Positions 11,300-24,055 are shown, counted from the stretch's first letter. The stretch is DNA of 64,000 nt from Clarkia xantiana subsp. parviflora (GCA_036873135.1 JAPTYO010000007.1:28874763-28938762), one strand, 5' to 3'. The notes: generated from the letters alone by a model not told the origin. Translations and numbers: made by a program.

Positions 11300-12540
11300 T
11301 ATACATATTATGGGCTATCAATTACGGTGCCCATCACCATATGCTTACAATAACCTACTTCTCCCCAGAATCCCATAAGAGGGAGTATAATGGTTTCATG
11401 TCTTTCGGTCATGCCTAAAGTATCAGTCATTTTTTTTGTAAGGATACCGGTCGAACTTCCTCCATCTACTAAAATTCGACGAATGTCCATGTTGTTGATC
11501 TTCATTGTTATGACCAGAGCGTCGTTGTGTGGGTTACCACGTGTTCCATGTCCTTTTTAGAGAACTGGATCGTATCTCCTATTGTCGGCTCCATTTATTT
11601 GCTCTGGGTCATTTTATCTTCATTTTGGGCCATGTATGCTTCCCTTGCATTTGATGCCTCTCTGCCTGCTCCGAATCCTCTATGGATGGCGTATGTGTTT
11701 TCCATGTAGCTTTCCATATGTGTTCGCCATGTAACATCGTGTGGAGTTATTTGTTGTGCTAAAGGCAGACATGCCAGAGGTAAAGGCAGTCTCTCTTGGT
11801 TGGGTGGATTGCTTTCAGGAGGACGATCCTCCCTTGGCTGCTGACTATTTGCCATATATCTCGTGATAGCCAGACTTGTATTGTTCAAACCCACGGACGT
11901 CGCCAAGTGTTGGGACATAGATATCGATGTGTCTGGATGTCAACCCGAATGTCGATCCCGCATGTGTGATTTCCTTCTAACGATCTATTTTCATTCGCTC
12001 TTCTCGTAATTCATTCATTCGCGAACCTGCACAAAGGGTAAGCCGGGGGTGGATCCGGCGAACCCTCATCGATACTTAAATAAGAACAGTGTTTCTAGAG
12101 AGAGAAACTAGAAAGAAGACAGTCAAATGTGCAAAAGTTCATAATGTGTAGAATGAGAAATCTTGAGCCCTATATATAGGTCTCAAGGGGGGATTAAAGC
12201 GGCTAATGACGTCATTAATCCCTAAGCGTGTTTTATTAGTGGATAATGAAGGGTTTAAATCCTTGTAAACATGGGAGAGTTCGTAGTGCTGTGTAGGGGT
12301 CGCGTGTGTGAGGCGTTGACAGGTCTCTCCAAGGCGTGATCCGGACGACAATCATTCGGTCATCGCGTACACCCCCTGTTCGACGTGTTGATCCGACATA
12401 GAGAAGTGCCGGGGTCGGACTAGTCCGATCTCAGCAAGCTGGGATCGGACCAGTTACGGTCTGGACCGTTTTCTTCCGCGAGTGGTGCTTTCGGGTCAAT
12501 GTTTCGATTTGCAATCGTGTGTAGAGTTATTGTGGAAATT
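11300..12540 (-). pseudogene. Ty3/gypsy-like retrotransposon 5' remnant (LTR, gag, protease)
   Basis: Reading right to left, an LTR-like promoter zone contains TATATATAGG (about 12172-12181) and CT-rich leader sequence. A gag-like open piece follows (11595-11918). Then comes a retroviral-type aspartic protease fragment at 11308-11505 with the motif LVDGGSS (active site D-G-S in the plant gypsy form). The frame is broken between the pieces, and reverse transcriptase and integrase are absent. Family assignment rests mainly on the protease motif. Confidence 0.55.
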
Positions 12541-13089
12541 AAATCCAAATAAAAATTGGTTCAAATTGGGCGTATATCCATCTGTAGTTTGTAACTAATA
12601 AAGTATTAGTGAATACTATTTTTTTTCATTAAGAGAGTCACAACAAGATTCAAATATTTAACATCATATTTAATGAATGTTAGTCAGTGTTATCAGAACC
12701 GGACCGGGTATTGGAACGGCAAGACTACCGGTTCCTGGTTCATCCGGTCAGACCCAGATCGAACCCGGTCCGACCAGATTAATAACTTTTTGTTTTTTTT
12801 TGCCTATCTGAATCACCTGGATTTTCTTTCCCTCTCCACTCCCTCTCCTCAGTCCTCACCCTTCCCACCACCTACCCCCAACCTCCCCGCTCACACCCCC
12901 TCAGTCTTCACCCTTCCCACCTATCCCTCACCTCCCCACTCATTAGAAAAAGGTTGTTGGCAAATATCATGGTCAAAACTGCAAAATACGAAAGTTGAGG
13001 GATCAATTTGTAATATTTGAAACATCAGGGACTAAAATGTAAATAGTCAAATTTCGAGTTCTTACATATAATTATATCAAATTATCATG

Positions 13090-14046
13090 CAAGATATTAA
13101 CAACTCTGAAATTACACGTAAAATCGAGAAAGACTAAACCGTGATTTTAATACTGAGGCCCGTGCTGATCACGGTCTCCTTAAGGCAATTTCACCCCACT
13201 CCACCCTCGGGTTATGCAAATGAGTTTAAACACGGAACGATCACCTCCCAGGATTCAACAGTGTCGTCAAATCGTGTTATGCACGAAACACGCTTGACCG
13301 AACCGAACTCAATACCTGAACACAACAGGATTTTAATAGAGATACCGACGACGACGGCAGAATAAACGAATAAGAATTAATCAAACAGATTATAACAATA
13401 CACCAGTAGAAACCACCTGATAGTAAACTCGCAGACAACAGTATGTAAAGAAGAAGAGAAAGCAGTAGAAAATTTAGAGAGAATTTTCGAATTGGTGTGA
13501 AAAATGTGAGGGGAATGGTCTCAATTTATAGTGCAGATGGCTCAAGGCTGCATTAATTTCGAGATTCAATCAGAATATTCTCGACATCAATTCTGTCCAA
13601 AATTGGACGCATTAATTACATCAGATTAATCTCGAAATATATTCTTTCCATAATTAACTGTTACCAAAAATAAATTTTCAGATTCAATGTATCTGGACAG
13701 ACCACGGTTCGGTTTAGAAAAACCGGACTTGCGCAAGGCTAGCTTTTCGGACCGACATTCGTGTACGCACGTCGCGGCCGCGCACACAAGCCAAGCTTAC
13801 CGGGGTGGGTATTCGATCTACTCGACTGCACCCCCCCTGCGCGGGTGGAGAGAGCCTTCCATCTAGTAAGTTGTTACTAGTATAACAAGTCTAGCTTAAT
13901 ATAAACTAGACAAAAAACTAATTCTTGACCGGTGTGGTACTCCAATAATACCAAAACATGCTTGGCAAGTAAAATTGTCATTCACACACTACAAATGGGT
14001 CAAGGCCCACATGGCTTAATGCTTAAACCAAACCCACGTCCAACAA
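13090..14046 (-). mobile_element. 3' LTR of a copia retrotransposon
   Basis: On the minus strand the LTR starts TGTTGGACGTGGG just after a polypurine tract (ATGTGGGGGAT), about 560 nt downstream of the pol stop. It contains TATAAATTGAGACC (about 13520-13532) as a likely promoter. Its far border is uncertain because no second copy is present. The position near 13090 is an estimate. Confidence 0.6.
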
Positions 14047-14605
14047 TCCCCCACATGAAGGGAAATTTGAAACCTAACGGTAGCTCTAGACTCGAAAGTT
14101 GTGTTCAACGGTCAATACCTCTAAAGCATAGGTAGGGGTTACCCCTTTGAACCAACCCCTTGTGAGATCATGCATTCTCTACTGACTGGTCGGTAGACGT
14201 GATGTCCTTGAACCGACTGTCGTTAGTGTAAATGACGACATAACCCACACAGATACTTTCCTAGTATAGTTCAGTTCACGCCCTGCGATCCCTAGGCCCT
14301 GGATCACGCACCTGGTTCTGCAAACGTTTCTAAGAATTGCGCCCTCAACAATCCTTTTCGAAGCGGCCCCACTTCTCACTCGCATAGGTGATTCTATGTC
14401 TCAAGAGCATCATCACGACTCTGAGTTCTCCTTACAAATCATTAAAAAACTTTGCTTGTGAGTATCAACAACGGCAAAAGCTTAACCTCATCTTCATCAC
14501 TGTTTGCATCATAGGAATGGGCTCGGGGTTTGACCTCCACAGTGACCACACTCACCCTTGTGATTAGGTTGTCCCATTGAACCAAGTTCTCTGGATCTCC
14601 AGTCA

Positions 14606-15810
14606 TCATGGTTGGGTTTTCCTTCTCAAGGGGGTTTCCTCTATGGGCTTTAGCCCCATTCCTTTTAATGCTTGACCAAACAACTCTCTATTTAACCCTT
14701 TGGTTAGCGGATCCGCAATATTATCAACCGATCTCGTAAAGTCAATCGTGATAATTCCGGTAGAGAGTAACTGTCTAATGGAACTATGTATTCGACGGAT
14801 ATGTCTTGACTTTCCATTATACATAAATTTGTGCGCTCTGCCGATCGCGGCTTTACAATCGCAGTGAATGCAGATTGCAGGCACAGGTTTTGGCCATCTC
14901 GGAACATCCTCGAGGAAATGGCGTAGCCATTCTGCCTCTTCGGCACATTTATCTAGTGCAATAAACTCAGACTCCATCGTGGATCTGGCTATGACTGTTT
15001 GCTTTGAGGATTTCCACGACACTGCTGCACCTCCTAAGGTGAAAACGTAGCCACTTGTACTCAAAGAGTCCGTGTCTTTGGAATCGGATATCCAGTTCGC
15101 ATCACTATAGCCTTTTATCACAGAAGGATTTATAGTGTAATGTAGACTATGATTACAAGCATATCTCAGATACCTAAGTAACCTGATTACCCCGTTCCAG
15201 TGATCAACACTAGGATTACTCGTATATCGACTCAATACACTTACCGCGTGAGCGATATCTGGTCTAGTGCATGACATTAAGTACATGACACTGCCAATAA
15301 TCCTAGCGTACTCAATTTGGGAAATGGATTCCCCTTTATTCTTTGAAAAGTACTTACTCGTATCAATAGGGGTACTGACCTCGTTCTTGTCATCTCTGTT
15401 AAATTTATCCAAAATCTTATCAATATAATGAGTTTGACTTAGAACGAGACCTTCCGATGATCTTATGATTTTAATTCCAAGGATCACATCGGCAAGACCC
15501 ATATCTTTCATATCGAACCTCGAACTCAACATATGTTTGGTAGACCGGACCATCTCATCGTTACTTCCAATGATAAGCATGTCATCTACGTAAAGACACA
15601 AAATAACATAACCTATATCTGTATCTTTCACGTAAATACATTTGTCACATTCATTTATTTTGAAACCTTTTTTCATCATAACGCTGTCAAATTTATGATG
15701 TCATTGTTTAGGCGCCTGTTTTAGACCATACAAGGATTTGACAAGCTTACAGACTTTCTTTTCCCGCCCTCGCGTAGAGAAACCCTAAGGTTGTTCCATA
15801 TAGATTTCTT
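14606..15810 (-). pseudogene. Copia pol 3' part: reverse transcriptase and RNase H
   Basis: A 357-codon frame (14606-15679) carries the reverse transcriptase catalytic motif YVDDMLI, the GSVMYL...TRPDIA stretch and a copia RNase H domain ([24 protein letters not shown]), ending near a conserved ADPLTKGL. Upstream, to about 15810, the same protein continues (YMEQP, GFSTRG, VKSLYGLKQAP) but with at least two in-frame stops. It then stops abruptly. Integrase, gag and the 5' LTR are missing. Degenerate, 5'-truncated copia element, read toward its LTR at 13.1-14.05 kb. Confidence 0.9.
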
Positions 15811-15889
15811 CTTCTACACAGAATTAGATATATTTTACACCCCGGCCCTCCAATAATCAATCCATCTCTCAGTGCTAACAATTTAGGAT

Positions 15890-16060
15890 ATCCTTCAACT
15901 CACCGCCAACCAGATAGACATTCCCTTAAACGGAAGCACCGGTCGGGCTTATTACTACTACCAACAGCTACCTGCACTTCTGGGACAACGAAACTAACAA
16001 CGTTGCAGACTTCACCACTTCCTTCTCCATCTACTTGTTGCATCGATCCTCGACAGCTGG
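15890..16060 (+). pseudogene. L-type (legume) lectin domain fragment
   Basis: Two overlapping frames read LTANQIDIPLNGSTGRAYY and then YLHFWDNETNNVADFTTSFS. This is the start of a legume-lectin fold as in L-type lectin receptor kinases, where a motif like LWD...TGxxADFTTxFSF follows the first strands. A frameshift near 15950-15965 separates them, and neither a start nor a kinase follows. A short gene relic within transposon sequence. Confidence 0.6.
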
Positions 16061-16509
16061 TCCACCGGCAGTGTCGTAGCTATGTACAGCTGAGGGGTTG
16101 CACAACTTTATAGAGATTAATGTATATACTAATCTATATGTAAATGTTGCACCCTCTCACTTCATGAGAAAAAATGAATGTTCCACTCCACATTTAAATA
16201 TGAAAGTTGTGCAATATTAAATATGAATATGATGTATACATATATATTATTTAACTCATTATATTTAATATATATATTTGTATATATAAGTGCATATTTA
16301 AGATGATATCTAACTATTTAAGTGACAATATATATATATTCAAACAAATATATACAAAAGTATTACCAAAAAAATATCCAAAAGTCTGTTTTTCTGTTTG
16401 TCTGTTTGGCGAACGATTGTTTGGTGACTTTCATTGGAAAAAAATGTATTTAAATCTGTTGATAATGAATATGTTATGTTTCATTTTCAAAGTATGAAAC
16501 TCGTAGTAA

Positions 16510-16926
16510 GAGCATCCACAGTGGTATTACGTAAAGAATACGTAAACGTGGGTCCTACATGTTTATTTAAGTAAAGCAACAAAAACTATCTACAGTGGTT
16601 TTACATAGCATTCCTTAAAGATGGGACCTACACGTAAATTTATGTTTTTACATAAAGCATTCCTTAAATTTAAGTAATGCACTATGTATTACGTAACCAA
16701 TTTTTTATTATAAATTAATTCATTTTATAATTAATGCTAATATCTTATTGGTGGTTGTTGGAAAATTTAATAATAAAATATATTTAAGGAATATGTTTAA
16801 GTAATACGATTGCAGAGAAAATATTTTTTACGTGTGTCTTAAATTTACGTATTACTTAAAGTGTACATAAATGTCTACGTGTCAATTTTAAAGAATACAA
16901 TTTAGGTAAAACCATTGTGGATGCTC
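16510..16926. mobile_element. PIF/Harbinger MITE, copy 1 (417 bp)
   Basis: TIRs GAGCATCCACAGTGGT and ACCATTGTGGATGCTC bound the element, and a 3-bp TAA duplication flanks it (16507-16509, 16927-16929). It has no coding capacity. It is nearly identical, over the same 417 bp, to the copy at 34373-34789. Confidence 0.88.
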
Positions 16927-17305
16927 TAAGCATTGTAATTTTTTTTGTAACTTTTAAATTATTAGATTATATCTTGTTTTTTTTTTTTTCATATGATTTT
17001 TTTTCTTTTTTGACAAGTATTTTTCAATCGCTTAAATAATTATTTGTATACAATATTTTGAATTATTTCCGCATATAGCAACCTAAAAAGTCCAAAAACT
17101 AAAATGTGCCGAAAATTTAGACAACTACAGAAATCTACAACATCGATGTTTGAAACTTAGGCTCCGCCCCAAATTTTTTTGGGCTCCGGACGCCGTCGTT
17201 TTGAAATCGGTGCCCATTTTTTTTTCTCATTTTGGTTTTATGTTTGTTGAATTTTAATATTTTAATTTAAATGTTTTATGTAATTTATAGTTTTTTTCTT
17301 TCTAA

Positions 17306-17409
17306 AACTCTATTGAGTTAGGTGTAAAGTTTGGTCGGGTTAACCTTATAAGGTAATACTTTTAAACTGTTTTAACCCGGTCAAACTTTATCCACAATTC
17401 AATAGAGAT
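17306..17409. repeat. Small foldback element
   Basis: The arms CTCTATTGAGTTAGG...AAAGTTTGGTCGGGTTA and TAACCCGGTCAAACTTT...AATTCAATAGAG are imperfect inverse copies of about 38 bp around a ~28-bp loop. Either a tiny MITE or the relic of one. Confidence 0.6.
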
Positions 17410-17932
17410 TTGGAATTTAAGGTTTATATAATTTTATAATTTTTTAGAATATAGGATTTATTTAATTCTTTGGATTCTTTTCTTCATCGTGGTTTAATTT
17501 TTTAAACACATTTTTATATTTGGACTTTTTTATGGGTAAAAAAAGTATAATCACTCTCGCAACCCCCGACCTCGGTTCCTGACTACGCCACTGTCCACCG
17601 GAGTGGCGATTCGGAGACAGGCAAGTGGGCCGACAAGAACTCACCCACACTCCAATCCATCCCCGAAGGCAGCGGTGAGGTACAAGGCTCTGTATTCTTT
17701 GCTGCGGCGACACTCAGTTAGGTTAGAAACCTAAAAACCTTTTTTTTAAAAAAATAAAAATAAATAAGTACGAACCAACGAACCGGAGAATCGGCCAGTT
17801 CGTTCAAAACCGGCCGGTTCACCAAAAACCGGCATTTCGAACCGAGTTTGCCTGCATCCTCTGGAATTACTCGAACCGGACCGTAAAGGGCTCCGGTTCG
17901 AACACGGTCGGACCGCAAACACTGATGATAGT

Positions 17933-18500
17933 ACACGATATTACATGATTTACTATGCCCAATTATTTACAACATAACAAAACTCTCAATGCCATTCATA
18001 ATATTTCTCTTATTATATTCCCCAACTTTCAACTTAATAACATTTCTCTAATAGTACTCCTCTAATGTTTCGACATAACAAATTCATAATATCAGTCATC
18101 AATTTTGAGATGAGCATATGCATGGTTAGTCTGGAAGTTGAAACTTAACTCATTATATACGGTACTAAGTTTGTAATCTAATTATTTATCTATTCGAATT
18201 TGTTAATTTTTTTGGAGTAAATGTAATTGTTTTTATTTAAATCACAATTAAAAAAAAAATCTGCCCTTCTTCCAAAGAATGCGGCTTACTAACTGGTTAC
18301 TTTTTGAATTTTGTTATTTTCGATTTTTTAAAACTTTTTTTTCTTTTCAAAAGTTATTATAATCTCATTTCATTTTCACCTGAAAAATACAATCAGTTTT
18401 CCATAAAAAATAATACTGATTAATAAAAAATATAAACAAAGTAATAAAATGATGATGTAATAATAATAACTAATGATTATAATATATAGTTAGTAAAATA
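17933..18500. other. AT-rich spacer upstream of PP5
   Basis: No gene. Probably contains the PP5 promoter, but no element stands out. Confidence 0.45.
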
Positions 18501-18509
18501 TTCCTCTGT

Positions 18510-18589
18510 TTAGGGTTTCGCTCAACATTGCAAACTCCAGTATCCTCCCGCGCTGTCTATTCAGCTGCTGAAGAAGAGACATCTTCGTG
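18510..18589 (+). promoter_or_regulatory. Probable untranslated first exon of PP5
   Basis: A GC-richer island followed by a donor at 18590 would splice to the acceptor GTAGACAG ending at 19358, two bases before the PP5 ATG. Inferred from splice sites only. Confidence 0.4.
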
Positions 18590-19360
18590 GTACTTCTCTA
18601 ATTGTTCATCTGATCTCAATCGGTTCTATTGGATCCTGCCTAGTCTCGGCAGTCTGCTGTATTCTCCATTTTCCTAACTTAGTCTACTTTATTCTTGTAA
18701 ATTTAAATTCTTCTCGTAAATTTGGGTTTAATCAAGTGGTAAATTGATTCAATTCGCATGTTGGTAGACCCAAAAATGTTTCTGTACTGCGAAATTTCAA
18801 TTTTTTAGATTTTGCAGCTGAGTGGATTGGGTCACTATTGCTGGTGGAGTTATCCCTTCGATTGAGGGCTATGATCAAGGAAGGGAAAATGGATTCAGTT
18901 CTTTTGCTGATACTGATATCATAATAAACGATTATGTACCTGTCTTAGAACCCTAAAGACGCTGTTTTTGGCGTTACGGTTTTTCCTTTGTCGGAATATG
19001 GAGTTTTGTTATTAATATTCATGTATAGTGTTATCAAATATCAGTGGTTTTAATTCATTGACTTTAAGCAACCCGACGAGAGCTCAAAAACTAGCTAATC
19101 TGTTAGTGCCGTGGGGTTAAATTTATGCCTATTAGGGAAATCTGAGATTAAATGTTAGTTACATGACATAACAATAAGAGATAGTTGTAATGCATCTCAC
19201 TATTTTTTGTTTTTAAACCCGAAATATCGCTAATGTAGTTGACTGATGTAACTGGTTATTTGGTTAACGAAACGTGTAGCAAAGGGGGGTTAGAGGATTT
19301 ACAAAATTGAATTGTGTATGATATAGGCTCATAATCGTGGTCATTTATCTGTAGACAGTA

Positions 19361-22300
19361 ATGCCCAATATGGATACGGTAAATGCAACAACCGCACGTG
19401 CTGAAGAATTCAAACTCCAAGCAAATGAAGCTTTTAAGGGTAAGCATGTATTTGTGGTTTCACAATTTTAGTTGTTTCTATCTCATGTACTTGGAAAAAG
19501 ATGCAATGTTGTTAGTATGTGCAAAGCAATGCTTGGTACTTGTCCCTATGTAACTCATGTGATTTTCTTTTGCTATGCGATATATAGCACACAAATATAG
19601 CCAAGCAATTGAGCTTTACTCCCAAGCAATTGAACTGAACGGTGAGAATGCTGTTTACTACGCTAACCGTGCCATTGCACATACTAAACTGGAGGAATAT
19701 GGAAGTGCCATACAAGATGCCTCAAAGGCAATCGAGATTGATCCTAAATATTCAAAGGTGCCTATCTCTCTCTCTCTCTCTGATGATGTATGTCAAAATA
19801 AATTTTGATGCATTTTTCCGTCCTTTTCCTAAAGTGAAGTCCGTCATTTTACTGATTCTTAGGGTTATTATCGCCGAGGTGCAGCTCATCTTGCCATGGG
19901 GAAATTCAAAGAAGCACTCAAGGATTTCCAGCAGGTAGTGAAATTATAAATTCTTTTGTAGTATAATGGTGCAGCAGTGTATTCTTTATTTGTCGTAGCT
20001 GGTTTCCTTTCTTTTTGTTTTTGTGCATGAAATTCATTAAATGCTTCTTCAATCACGTGTTTTTTTTCTTGAAGTGATGAAAAAGTGAACTTCCTAACAT
20101 AAATTTGTGCATCATTAGCTAATGATATGTCAACCCATGACACTACGTTTAACCATGTTATGCAGGTGAAGAGAATCAGTCCAAATGATCCTGACGCTGC
20201 CAAGAAACTGAAGGAGTGTGAGAAAGCAGTCATGAAACTTAAGTTCGAAGAAGCAATTGCTGTACCAGAATCTGCAAAATGTTCGGTAGCAGATTCCATT
20301 GACTACCATACCATAGGTATTAACTATTAATGTCTTTTCCTAAATTGCCACTCTATGATATTTGCGTTTTGTTTTTACTTCACGACATCCAGAGCTCCCT
20401 AGAAATGTTCCCTTTATCATGGCATTTTCTTTTTACTTACCTGCCTAAATGTCATATGGTTCTGTTGTGTTAATTATGTATTCTTAAAGTAGTATAACTT
20501 TTATGATAAATTATCAATTACTTACCAAGATTTTTGTATTGCCATTTCTTCTCGGATTTTTTGTTCCCAAAAGTCCTCATTTATGATTCAGCTTAATTTG
20601 GCACATTTACATTCTTAGTATTCCAGAATCATTATGTTATCAGATTTTTTGTTTTGTGATTCCGTTTCTTGATGACATTAAAATCTTATAAAACTAGGTG
20701 GGCCAAATAAAAGTTAATAATAATAATAATAATAATAAGTAGGCCTAGAACCAATTTAAGTTCACTCAGGTGATCTCTGCTTCACCCCGTGTCATGTAAT
20801 TTTTATGATGTAATTTTTTTTTTGTCTAGAATTTATAAATAGTTTTCACCGCAGAGAAAAATATATGCAATTAGGTCATGATTGGATAAACTTGAGAGAA
20901 AAGAGAAGCTATAGCCTGAAAAGGGCAAATCTGATTAGCAGCCGAATCAGAACAACTTCGTGACGTTATGGCCTTCCGATGCATGGGAATTCGTTCATAA
21001 CATTGTTCTGGATAGATATACCTAATGTAGGGTTCTTGTTTTGGCGGTAGGTGATTTAATTATGCTGACAGTATCATAAGTAGGTTCGACAAAAATTCTT
21101 ATACACATTTTATTATTGATAGGACCGGCCCCTAGATCATCACAGTTTTCCACCCAAGCCGTTGTAGGGTCAGTGGGAGTTGCAATTGTAGCAGCACTGG
21201 TAATGTTGGGGGAAATTGTAGCAGTCGCGTTCGTGGTGATGGCGCTGCTAATTTTAGGGGCGGCGTATTGGTGGATTGGTTATGGTAGTGACCCTGTTTC
21301 TGGGAGTCAAGGGGTTGACTTAGGTTTGGACCCGACAAATTCATTAAACTGTAAGACCTAACTTTGTGAAAAAGGAGAGAGGGATTCATCAGAATACTTT
21401 TCCATTTCAAACCAACCGTTTTGCCGTGTGTGTCTTTTCTGCTGTGATGTGCGATACTCACGAAAAATATATGCTCTGCCATTAGGAAGTCGTGCTGGTG
21501 CTGGAGATGGACTAGCCACCTTTTTATAATTCTTCTACCGTGCAAGTTTTATATGTATGTATATGTTTGCTCAACAGTTTTGATCAGTCTGAAAATTAAT
21601 GTTTTTCTTTGTCTATTTAGATGTAGAGCCTCAGTATACCGGTGCAAGGATAGAAGGGAATGTTGTTACCCTGGACTTTGTGAAGAAGATGATGGATGAT
21701 TTCAAAAATCAAAAGTTCTTACACAAAAGGTATGTAAATCAATTAGTGGTGTGAATCGTAATTGGAATTTAATCATTTTCAGCAACTTCAGGAGGTTGAA
21801 AATGTTGCTTAGGCCTTAATGTGTTCAAATCTCATCTTAGCTCTGCTAAAATGGACAGGATACCGATTTGGGATACAGTCATAACTGGGTTTGTTAAAAA
21901 AAAAATAGTTTTTATTTTCACAATGACCATAGTTGGGGTTATTATCAATTTGATTATTCTGTAAAAGAAATATTGAAACTTTCAGAGAAATAATGGTTTA
22001 TTAGCTGTTTTTGAACGTAGATTCCTCTGTTATAAAGTATTTGTAAGTATCGTTTCTCTGGTGCAGATACGCTTTCCAAATTGTTGTACAAATGAGAGAC
22101 ATGTTGAAGGTGCTGCCTTCCCTTGTTGATATACCGGTTCCCAATGGAAAGCAGTTTACTGTTTGTGGTGATGTGCACGGTCAGGTAAAATTATTTTAAC
22201 AACATTCACTTATGGCACAAAATTTAAACTTCTCAAGTCCTGCAAATTGTTACACTGATAGTGAGCTCTTTTAGGTTCATTTCAATTTGGTAAAAAGGCT

Positions 22301-24055
22301 ATATCGTTTTTCACCAATCGTTGAGCATATATATATATATATATATATGTGCACCTTAGATTGCAGATCCTCGATTTTGAATTTGATCATACACGTCTGC
22401 TGGTAACTGCAGTTCTATGACCTGCTGAACATATTCGAGCTCAATGGTCTTCCTTCAGAAGATAACCCCTACCTATTTAATGGCGATTTTGTTGATCGAG
22501 GATCGTTTTCTCTTGAGGTCATCCTTACATTATTTGCAATCAAATGCATGTGCCCGTCAGGTAATCGTTCTCCACACGGTCTTAACTTCCGTATATCTTT
22601 AGTTATAAAAGTCGACTTTTTTAACTTCTCAATCTACATGTATCCATTTTAACTTCCCATTTTCTTCATGATACTGATACGATTTTTTGCACTTGCAGCA
22701 TTGTACCTTGCCCGTGGAAATCACGAGAGCAAGAGCATGAACAAGATTTATGGCTTCGAGGGAGAGGTGCGATCCAAACTGAACGAAACTTTCGTTGAGC
22801 TGTTTGCTGAAGTGTTCTGCTGTCTTCCTTTGGCCCATGTGATAAATAGGAAGGTTTTTGTTGTCCATGGTGGTCTCTTTAGCACTGATGGAGTAAAACT
22901 CTCTGACATTCGATCCATTAATCGGTTCTGCGAACCCCCTGAAGAAGGTAAACTCGATACTACACAGTTAAAATCTATTTCTCCCATTCTTTTTCATGTT
23001 TATTCAAAGTAGTAAATAAATTTGTATTTTTTTAGGATTAATGTGTGAATTGTTATGGAGCGATCCACAACCGTTCCCGGGACGCGGCCCCAGTAAAAGG
23101 GGTGTTGGTCTTTCTTTTGGTGGTGATGTTACAAAGAGATTCTTGGAGGAAAATAACTTAGGTACGAAGTTTTCTTGATAAACAAGTTCTGTTGTGTTTT
23201 TTACTGTTTGGTGGTTTGTGACGCTTCCTTGCCAAACAGATCTAGTTGTTCGGTCTCACGAAGTAAAGGATGAAGGTTATGAAATCGAACATGATGGCAA
23301 GCTAATTACTGTATTTTCTGCCCCAAATTACTGTGACCAGGTAATTTTATTTTCCATTTACAGATTCTTTTGTTTGGATAGTTTTTATCAGAAGAAAGGA
23401 AAATAGAATGTTTGTGTAGTTTTACCAAATTATCTTCTCTGGAAAAGAAAAGTAGCTACTAAAACAGTAATTTCACACTCTATAATTTTGCAGATGGGTA
23501 ACAAGGGCGCTTTTATTCGGTTTGAAGCCCCTGAGATGAAACCAAACATTGTTACTTTCTCAGCTGTGGTAAGTTTCTCTCTATTTAGTGACTCCTGTTT
23601 TTATTTTTTCCAATTTTCATAGTCCCAACTATAGATCATGTTGCTAACCGCTGTCTCAGATTTAAAAGGTTGATAATCGGTGTTCTAACTATTATATTGG
23701 CTGATTTCCAATTTTTTTTACTGATTTTGACATTAAAATTAGCGTTTTAAGTAACAAAAACATGTTATTTGTTGCTCATGGTTTAGGTTTATTTGATGCT
23801 TAAATACATGTTTTTATTAGTCAATTTTAAGAGAAAAAAGTGAATCAAACAATCTGATTGTTGGGACACTGAATATCAACATTTTAAATCCGGAACAGCG
23901 ATTAGCAACATGACCAATTGTTGGGGCTGTTTTTAGGTTCTTAACCCTGAAATCTTGTACTTACTGTTGGATTTTGTGATGTAATGAAATTGCAGAGTCA
24001 CCCTGATGTGAAGCCAATGGCATATGCAAACAACTTCCTCAGAATGTTCTCATGA
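19361..24055 (+). CDS. PP5: Serine/threonine protein phosphatase 5 (TPR-PPP)
   Basis: PP5 removes phosphate from serine and threonine on chaperone-bound and signalling clients; plant PP5 is linked to Hsp90 and phytochrome. Coding exons are 19361-19439, 19588-19757, 19863-19934, 20166-20316, [cassette 21123-21350], 21621-21729, 22067-22184, 22413-22560, 22699-22947, 23036-23161, 23240-23340, 23494-23568 and 23996-24055. All joins are GT-AG and keep frame. The short form is 485 aa, the form with the cassette 561 aa, matching the two forms known from tomato and Arabidopsis. Three TPR units fill about residues 10-115. The PPP catalytic signatures are all present: [42 protein letters not shown] and APNYCDQ. 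A second in-frame ATG lies at 19370. A MITE relic lies in the last intron. AATAAA at 24252 is the likely polyadenylation signal. Confidence 0.96.
21123..21350 (+). other. PP5: PP5 alternative cassette exon encoding membrane helices
   Basis: The exon is 228 nt (76 codons), bounded by AG before 21123 and GTAAG at 21351, with the same phase on both sides, so skipping or keeping it never shifts the frame. It encodes a long hydrophobic stretch ([13 protein letters not shown], then [19 protein letters not shown]) that would form two membrane segments between the TPR and phosphatase domains. In other plants the longer PP5 isoform is an integral endoplasmic reticulum and nuclear envelope protein. If the donor at 21351 is not used, a stop follows at once (NCKT-stop). 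Confidence 0.85.
23622..23947. mobile_element. MULE-type MITE relic in PP5 last intron
   Basis: The right end (CTGTTTTTAGGTTCTTAACCC) and interior (AAAAACATG, GATATTC-like and TGTTGGGACA motifs) match the element at 43216-43579. The left terminus is eroded and starts at AGTCCCAACTATAG. No clear TSD remains. Confidence 0.7.

Larger units (their letters stand above)
12685..17924. mobile_element. hAT-like element enlarged by nested insertions
   Basis: The left end starts CAGTGTTATCAGAACCGG and the right end is the inverse of CAGTGTTTGCGGTCCG. Both continue into CCGGTTCGAACC-type subterminal repeats followed by a T-rich run. The flanks ATGTTAGT (12677-12684) and ATGATAGT (17925-17932) match at 7 of 8 bases, as expected for an aged hAT duplication. 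Inside lie a copia 3' end, a lectin fragment and two inverted-repeat elements. No hAT transposase was seen. Pairing of the two ends is an inference from matching layout and flanks. Confidence 0.55.

Noticed and set aside
12673..13020. 115-codon plus-strand frame
   Set aside because: It runs through hAT subterminal repeats and a CT-rich low-complexity tract (SPFPPPTPNLPA). No domain or start context supports it.
19886..20299. 137-codon minus-strand frame opposite PP5 exons 3-4
   Set aside because: It crosses intron sequence antisense to the TPR region and resembles no known family.
21132..21545. 137-codon minus-strand frame opposite the PP5 cassette exon
   Set aside because: It is antisense to a well-supported exon and has no recognisable domain.
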